From Alectoria sarmentosa (lineage: Eukaryota; Ascomycota; Lecanoromycetes; Lecanorales; Parmeliaceae), in NCBI GenBank assembly GCA_009733775.1, contig WOGZ01000443.1:1-22606 (forward strand): DNA of 22,606 nucleotides, in the 5' to 3' direction. The translations under genes were made by a program, and so were the position numbers. Position 1 is the stretch's first letter. Every line of letters begins with the position of its first letter. Below, piece by piece: positions 18,520-22,606 of the stretch. The notes beneath the pieces were generated by a model, which was not told the DNA's origin, did not search any database, and was given only the letters and a program-made list of their open reading frames with translations.

Positions 18520-19522
18520 CAAAAGCCTATCAAGTCTGCAAATTTTACGACACATAAAGTTGTCAAATGGAAACCTTTGGCCGTTGAAACAGGGTTTCGG
18601 GCCCAACCTTGCCCTGGTTCCGTCACCGTGGGAACATGTTGTATCCCGTGCACTGCCCCCGTTGGTTTCTGTTGGTGGCGCGACGCTGGCGCCCTTGTTG
18701 TGCCAAGCTTTCAGATACTATCGAATATGCAGTCAGACGGGCCGTTGACAATGAGTTTCTTCAATCTTCGTAAAGGGAGAACTCGGAGGAGCAAATGAGC
18801 AATGCCGCTGCATCTCCACAGGGTCAAATGTCCGCAAAGTACCTGTTCGCGATTTGCCCTCGAGAGACGTGACAAGCACTATTGCCTAAGTCTCCCAAGA
18901 CTCTCTGTTGGCCCTCGCTAGCTGGAAGAAGACTGATGGGAAAGAGGAAAAGCGGTGAAGGTCAGCAACATTTAAAAAGAGAGCTTACGAGAGACTGACC
19001 GAGGACCCTTCGAGTGGGTGATATGGCAGGGTGGTTGGCAAAGCTTGCCGTGCCCGGATTCCCGGACTACTGACAAGGACACAAAATTGGCGTCGTCTGT
19101 GCTGATATGACCAGAGATGACCCTTTGGGTCGCATCTCTGGTACACTATCAAAAGGTATTCTGAAATCCGACCTAGGCTGATCTAGATGATTACAGTCAC
19201 TTGCCCAAGGTTCAGAAGCTTTCCACCAGGTGAGTGGGTCAGTGATAATACTAACACAAAGGTGAGGTACGGGAACGTTATGATTCTGGAGTGTAACGAG
19301 ACTAGATTGATAAGAGCGCAAGAGAAAGCAAACTGGTTCTAGTAATTTCTGGAAGGAGCAAAAATAATTCTTCGAGGGAACAGCAGACGTTTCGCTATTT
19401 CGCGATGCTGAAGACAAAAACTTACTGCATCACTCACCTTCCCACATCTCTGTGATTATTTATAGCTTTATCCGTTCGACGTGTGTTTTCTGACTCCCCA
19501 TTCGGCTCTTACCAATCCATCG
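18520..19522. other. Intergenic stretch without a convincing gene
   Basis: Frames of 73-116 codons occur on both strands (for example 18443-18748 plus, which begins slightly upstream of this stretch, and 19067-19417 minus). They show no family resemblance, start context or splice support. No repeats or RNA genes were recognised. Confidence 0.45.
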
Positions 19523-19876
19523 CTAAGCACACCACATCTTCTCCCACTCCTGATCCAATCCCATAACTTCGTTTTTCATTTGTTGCTTTACATTTTTCCT
19601 CAACGACTCTATTTGCCCCGGCGTGTATCCGTGCTTCCTCGCCTTTTTTGTACAAGCTTCCTCTTTTCTCTCCCACTTCTTCTGGATCTCCACATAACCC
19701 TTGTTGTAGCAGTTTGAACAGAACTCAGGTCCGGTATGTTCAATCTCGACCACTACTTTCTTACCGTTGCAACCGTATTGGAGGATATCTGGGGTAAGAG
19801 CGCAAGGTCTCTTGGGAGTTGAGCTTTCGGTGATGGTCGTGCAGCCTAAACAGATGGATTGGTTGACGAAGCACAT
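19523..19876 (-). CDS. Small CxxC fungal hypothetical protein
   Basis: Single-exon frame of 117 residues with the feel of a real gene. Cysteines are arranged as CLGC (9-12), C25, C36 (YGCNGKK) and CSNC (53-56), which could bind zinc, followed by a strongly charged helical region (QKKWERKEEACTKKARKHGY) and the C-terminal segment NEVMGLDQEWEKMWCA. I associate this architecture with short hypothetical proteins found repeatedly in Pezizomycotina, but I know no function. There is no signal peptide, so a cytosolic or nuclear location is likely. The reverse strand over the same bases is also open for 78 codons (19481-19717), but it is pyrimidine-rich and featureless. Confidence 0.65.
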   Translation of the reverse strand: MCFVNQSICLGCTTITESSTPKRPCALTPDILQYGCNGKKVVVEIEHTGPEFCSNCYNKGYVEIQKKWERKEEACTKKARKHGYTPGQIESLRKNVKQQMKNEVMGLDQEWEKMWCA

Positions 19877-20441
19877 GTTTGCTGACCGCTGTGATGTTTG
19901 AGGGCGAGACTGATGAAAGAGATGTTGTAAATTGAATCTTGCTGCCGGGCTGATGGAGGAAAGGTTGGGGGGCCCGTTGGATACTTAAAGAAGAGATTGC
20001 AGGTGATGACCACAATGGATCGAACGCACAACGGAAAAAACAACGAGAAACTTCAGGAAGGGGCAGTGCGGCTCAAAGTATTGTAACAAGGGGTTTGTGC
20101 CGTGGAAGAAGGGCAAGGTCAAAGAGCCTCTCGGCCATGCCCTGGAACAAAGAAAAGAAAAGAAAAGAAAACAACTCACAAAGCACAACTCGAGAGCTGC
20201 GTATGTTATTTCACGCTAGAAACATCAGGGGAGCTAGCAAGAAACAATGACCTGATGGTCCCACTCATCTGGGCTCTGTGGTCAAATTCGAGACAAGAGG
20301 AAGGCGGTAACAGTGCTAGTGGTGCTATGCGCGCTAACGTTTCCGACCCTCCAAATGCGTCGGCCGCGCATATGATCTTTCCAAATATTCTAACCGCTTT
20401 CATAGTTGACAGCTCTATCTACCACACAAGTATTTCATTCA
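19877..20441. other. Intergenic stretch with AAAAG microsatellite
   Basis: Holds the promoter side of the CxxC gene and of the former amidase gene. A short AGAAA repeat of about four units lies at 20149-20171. No gene is supported. Confidence 0.5.
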
Positions 20442-22200
20442 ATGTCTCATCATCGCAGAACTCTTTCATGGCCGGTGCTAACACTCCTGGTCACTGGTTT
20501 CCTTCTGAGCATCTGGCTAGCGCGGGACGTTCATCGCAATGTCTATCGACATAATAGTCTTGATCTTTTGACAGCCACAGCTCAAGACTTTTGCAGTTCC
20601 TCTCCAGCAAGTCTGTCTCAAGCGTGCAGCGAGTCAAAGAAAACGACCGGCGAATTCACCTCGACAACCACCACGAGCGTTGCCAACGGGCCATCCTAAG
20701 CCCGACCCCAAAACCCATCGCTCTCGCCACAGCTCGAGCTGGAGATAGCGAGCGTCGTAATGGGGTCCATCCGAAGCCCTTTGTACGGTATTCCGGCTTC
20801 ATCAAGAACGACATGGCGACTGGTCCCGATCTAAATCCGACGACTTCATTCGGAGTCTATGCATTTGAGAACGCTCCAGCTGGCCAGGATGCATTCTTGA
20901 TTACCAGAGCATACGAAGCTGGTATGATCATTAAGGGCAAAGCAAATCTTGGAGAGATGAACGGATTCAAAGACCAGACTATTCGCCCGGGATGGTCCGC
21001 GCTAGGAGGAGAGACAGTGTCTCCATATGATGGCAAAGTTTGCCTGTTGGATCGATAACAACAGGCCTGGCTGATTAGTCTCAAAGCACCCTCGCGGCTC
21101 ATCAGGAGGCTCTGCTGTCGCAATCTCAACTGGTTCCGCACCTATGGCGTTTTGTATTGAAACTCAAGGACCTACCAGCTGTCCTACCTCCTTCGCAGCT
21201 CTGTTCGCCCTCAAGGCATCACCGGGCTTGATATCGCGCAATGCCATTTCGCCATCCTCCAAATTCGATGGCCCGGGCATGTTTGCAAAGTCAGCATGAT
21301 ACCTCGCTGCCTTGCTCACGGCGGTCGCTGGACCAGAATCCAAGGACCCTATCACCAATGAGGCCAGCTCACACATGCTTGATGACTGTACGGGGAGTGT
21401 GAGTAGCGAGTGGCGGGATTGGCGCTTCGGTATTGTAGACGGGAAGTGGTTCTGGAGTCTCTACGACGACGAGGCAGATAATCTGGAAGTGGGGAAGATG
21501 TTCGATCATGGCTTTCGTATTGTCGATCACGTGAGAAAGTTAGGAGCTCACGTCGTTGATGATGTACAGATACCCAGTACGTACCACGCAGCCGACGAAG
21601 CGCCAGCACTAATGGGGAAAACCACTCGCCAAGAGCTGAATGACGGACTCGAACAACATATCAAACTTCTGAAGACCACGCCCGTGAAATCTGGAAGATC
21701 TAATACAACTTAACCGCGAACACCCAGAGCACGCGTTCTCGAAAGACAACCCGGGTCAACGCCATCTCGAACGGGCACAAAACCAAGAGCTCTCCCAAAC
21801 CGAACACCAAGCCCATCTCACCCACGCCCACCAGTGGAACACCGAGCAAGCCAAGTTCCCACACCTTGAGAAGAAACAAGCTCGAAGCGCTCGTGATACC
21901 AGGGTGTGGTCCGAGAATGAGCGTCTACGCCGCATGGACCAGGTACGTGATTTTTGCAGTTTCGAGAACCCATCCCATTCTATAGAACCGACAAAAGACG
22001 GCAGAAGCCGCCCATCGCGACTGTTCCTCTGGGGGGGGGGGGGGGGTTTGTATGGTAGCCGGGGAGCCGGACGTATTAGACTTTGTTGCGAAGGAGATTC
22101 GAGGACGGGAAACTTGCTGAAAGATCATGGCGCTCTATGCGAAGACCTTACCGCCGAGGGATGGTACCGGAGAACAATCCGACGGACGGAGAAAGAAATG
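20442..22200 (+). pseudogene. Amidase-signature family pseudogene
   Basis: Order and content match a fungal amidase with an N-terminal membrane anchor. It begins MSHHRRTLSW plus a hydrophobic segment WPVLTLLVTGFLLSIWLA. The former catalytic-lysine region reads FIKNDMATG (about 20804), then IIKGKANLGEMNGFKDQ and GWSALGGETVSPYDG, then the serine-rich loop GSSGGSAVAIS (from 21096) in another frame. Later blocks include WRDWRFGIVDGKWFW, NREHPEHAFSKDNPGQRHLE (from about 21716), HQAHLTHAHQWNTEQ and VIPGCGPRMSVYAA (about 21894-21935) in a further frame. Breaks seen are a frameshift near 20588, another between about 21020 and 21096 with a TGA at 21072, a TGA at 21297-21299, a stop at 21711-21713, and a shift before 21890. 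A 16-base G run at 22031-22046 interrupts the C-terminal part. Too many separate lesions for introns; it is dead. Confidence 0.85.
22031..22046. repeat. Poly-G homopolymer, 16 bases
   Basis: A run of sixteen G residues inside the C-terminal portion of the amidase pseudogene. Its exact length is a likely place for sequencing error or slippage. Confidence 0.8.
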
Positions 22201-22229
22201 GATGTTGGTGGAAGGTTGAGCGGCGTTGG

Positions 22230-22606
22230 TGTATGTAAATTGCATCCATAGCTCAAGCTTGCTCTACCTGGATCGCACTCGACATGCATCCTCTGGCCCG
22301 ACATTCAAGAAAAAAACGCGCTTCCATCGCCTCACTCAAAACTGATCAACCAATCCAGAAGCTCTTAGATAAAAGCACCTGCAAAACCCTCTTGGTCCAA
22401 TTCCCAGACCACAAAAAAAAAACACAGCTACCGAGCCAGCCAAAAAAAGCAACCAAAGCCCACACAGCCTTTTCAAACTTAAGAAACAAGCGCACACAAC
22501 TACAAACAGACATCAGGGACAAAACTTTTGATTCGATTCATATCAGCATGCCGTCTGCTCTCTCTCTTCCAGAACATACTCCCCTGCGCTGATCACGCCT
22601 GCCAAG
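22230..22606. other. Window end, no supported gene
   Basis: A 102-codon Lys/Thr/Ser-rich plus-strand frame (22284-22592) is open, but the A-rich composition explains it and no family is recognised. It could be the promoter or leader of a gene beyond the window. Confidence 0.4.

Noticed and set aside
19067..19417. 116-codon minus-strand frame
   Set aside because: No motif, signal peptide or family resemblance, and no splice or promoter support.
1..22606. CRISPR array, rRNA, prokaryotic operon features
   Set aside because: No spaced direct repeats, rRNA segments or polycistronic layout; the spliceosomal introns show eukaryotic nuclear DNA.

Overview
The window reads as nuclear DNA of a filamentous ascomycete (Pezizomycotina, possibly Dothideomycetes). 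The reasons are short introns of 50 to 65 bases with GTANGT/GTGAGT donors and CTAAC/CTGAC branch sites, TATA-type promoters, monocistronic genes on both strands, and families typical of such fungi: GH12 glucanase, AusD/Trt5-like methyltransferase, F-box and 2EXR-like proteins, a fungal STAND/NLR, and an AKR7-type reductase. The order is my inference; no species can be named.

Layout. 1-750: TAGG-type tandem repeat, a G-rich tract and the 3' flank of a GH12 glucanase (767-1582, minus, one intron). 1583-6098: mostly non-coding, with a doubtful decayed coding patch around 3850-4790. 6099-7144: SAM-dependent methyltransferase (plus, one intron). 8118-9533: F-box protein (plus). 9640-9960: AT/TpA-rich island with inverted repeats, lying between the convergent F-box gene and a 2EXR/F-box-like gene (10184-11002, minus). 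11372-12540: dead copy of a fungal-specific hypothetical family. 12972-14033: aldo-keto reductase (minus, one intron), divergent from an NLR (14526-16478, plus, three exons). The NLR's TPR-like arm appears to continue out of frame to about 16620. 17107-17501: small cysteine-rich secreted protein (minus), whose likely frame is seen only after splicing. 18229-18519: weak candidate small gene. 19523-19876: small CxxC protein (minus). 20442-22200: amidase-signature pseudogene with several frameshifts and stops. 22230-22606: nothing convincing.

How the genes relate. There is no operon-like or metabolite-cluster logic: the methyltransferase has no polyketide synthase, terpene cyclase or P450 beside it here. 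The window looks like accessory fungal DNA, with intact genes for plant-wall attack and host interaction (GH12, small secreted protein) and non-self sensing (NLR), interleaved with at least two, probably three, genes decaying by indels and stop codons. The clean genes around them argue against poor sequence quality as the only cause.
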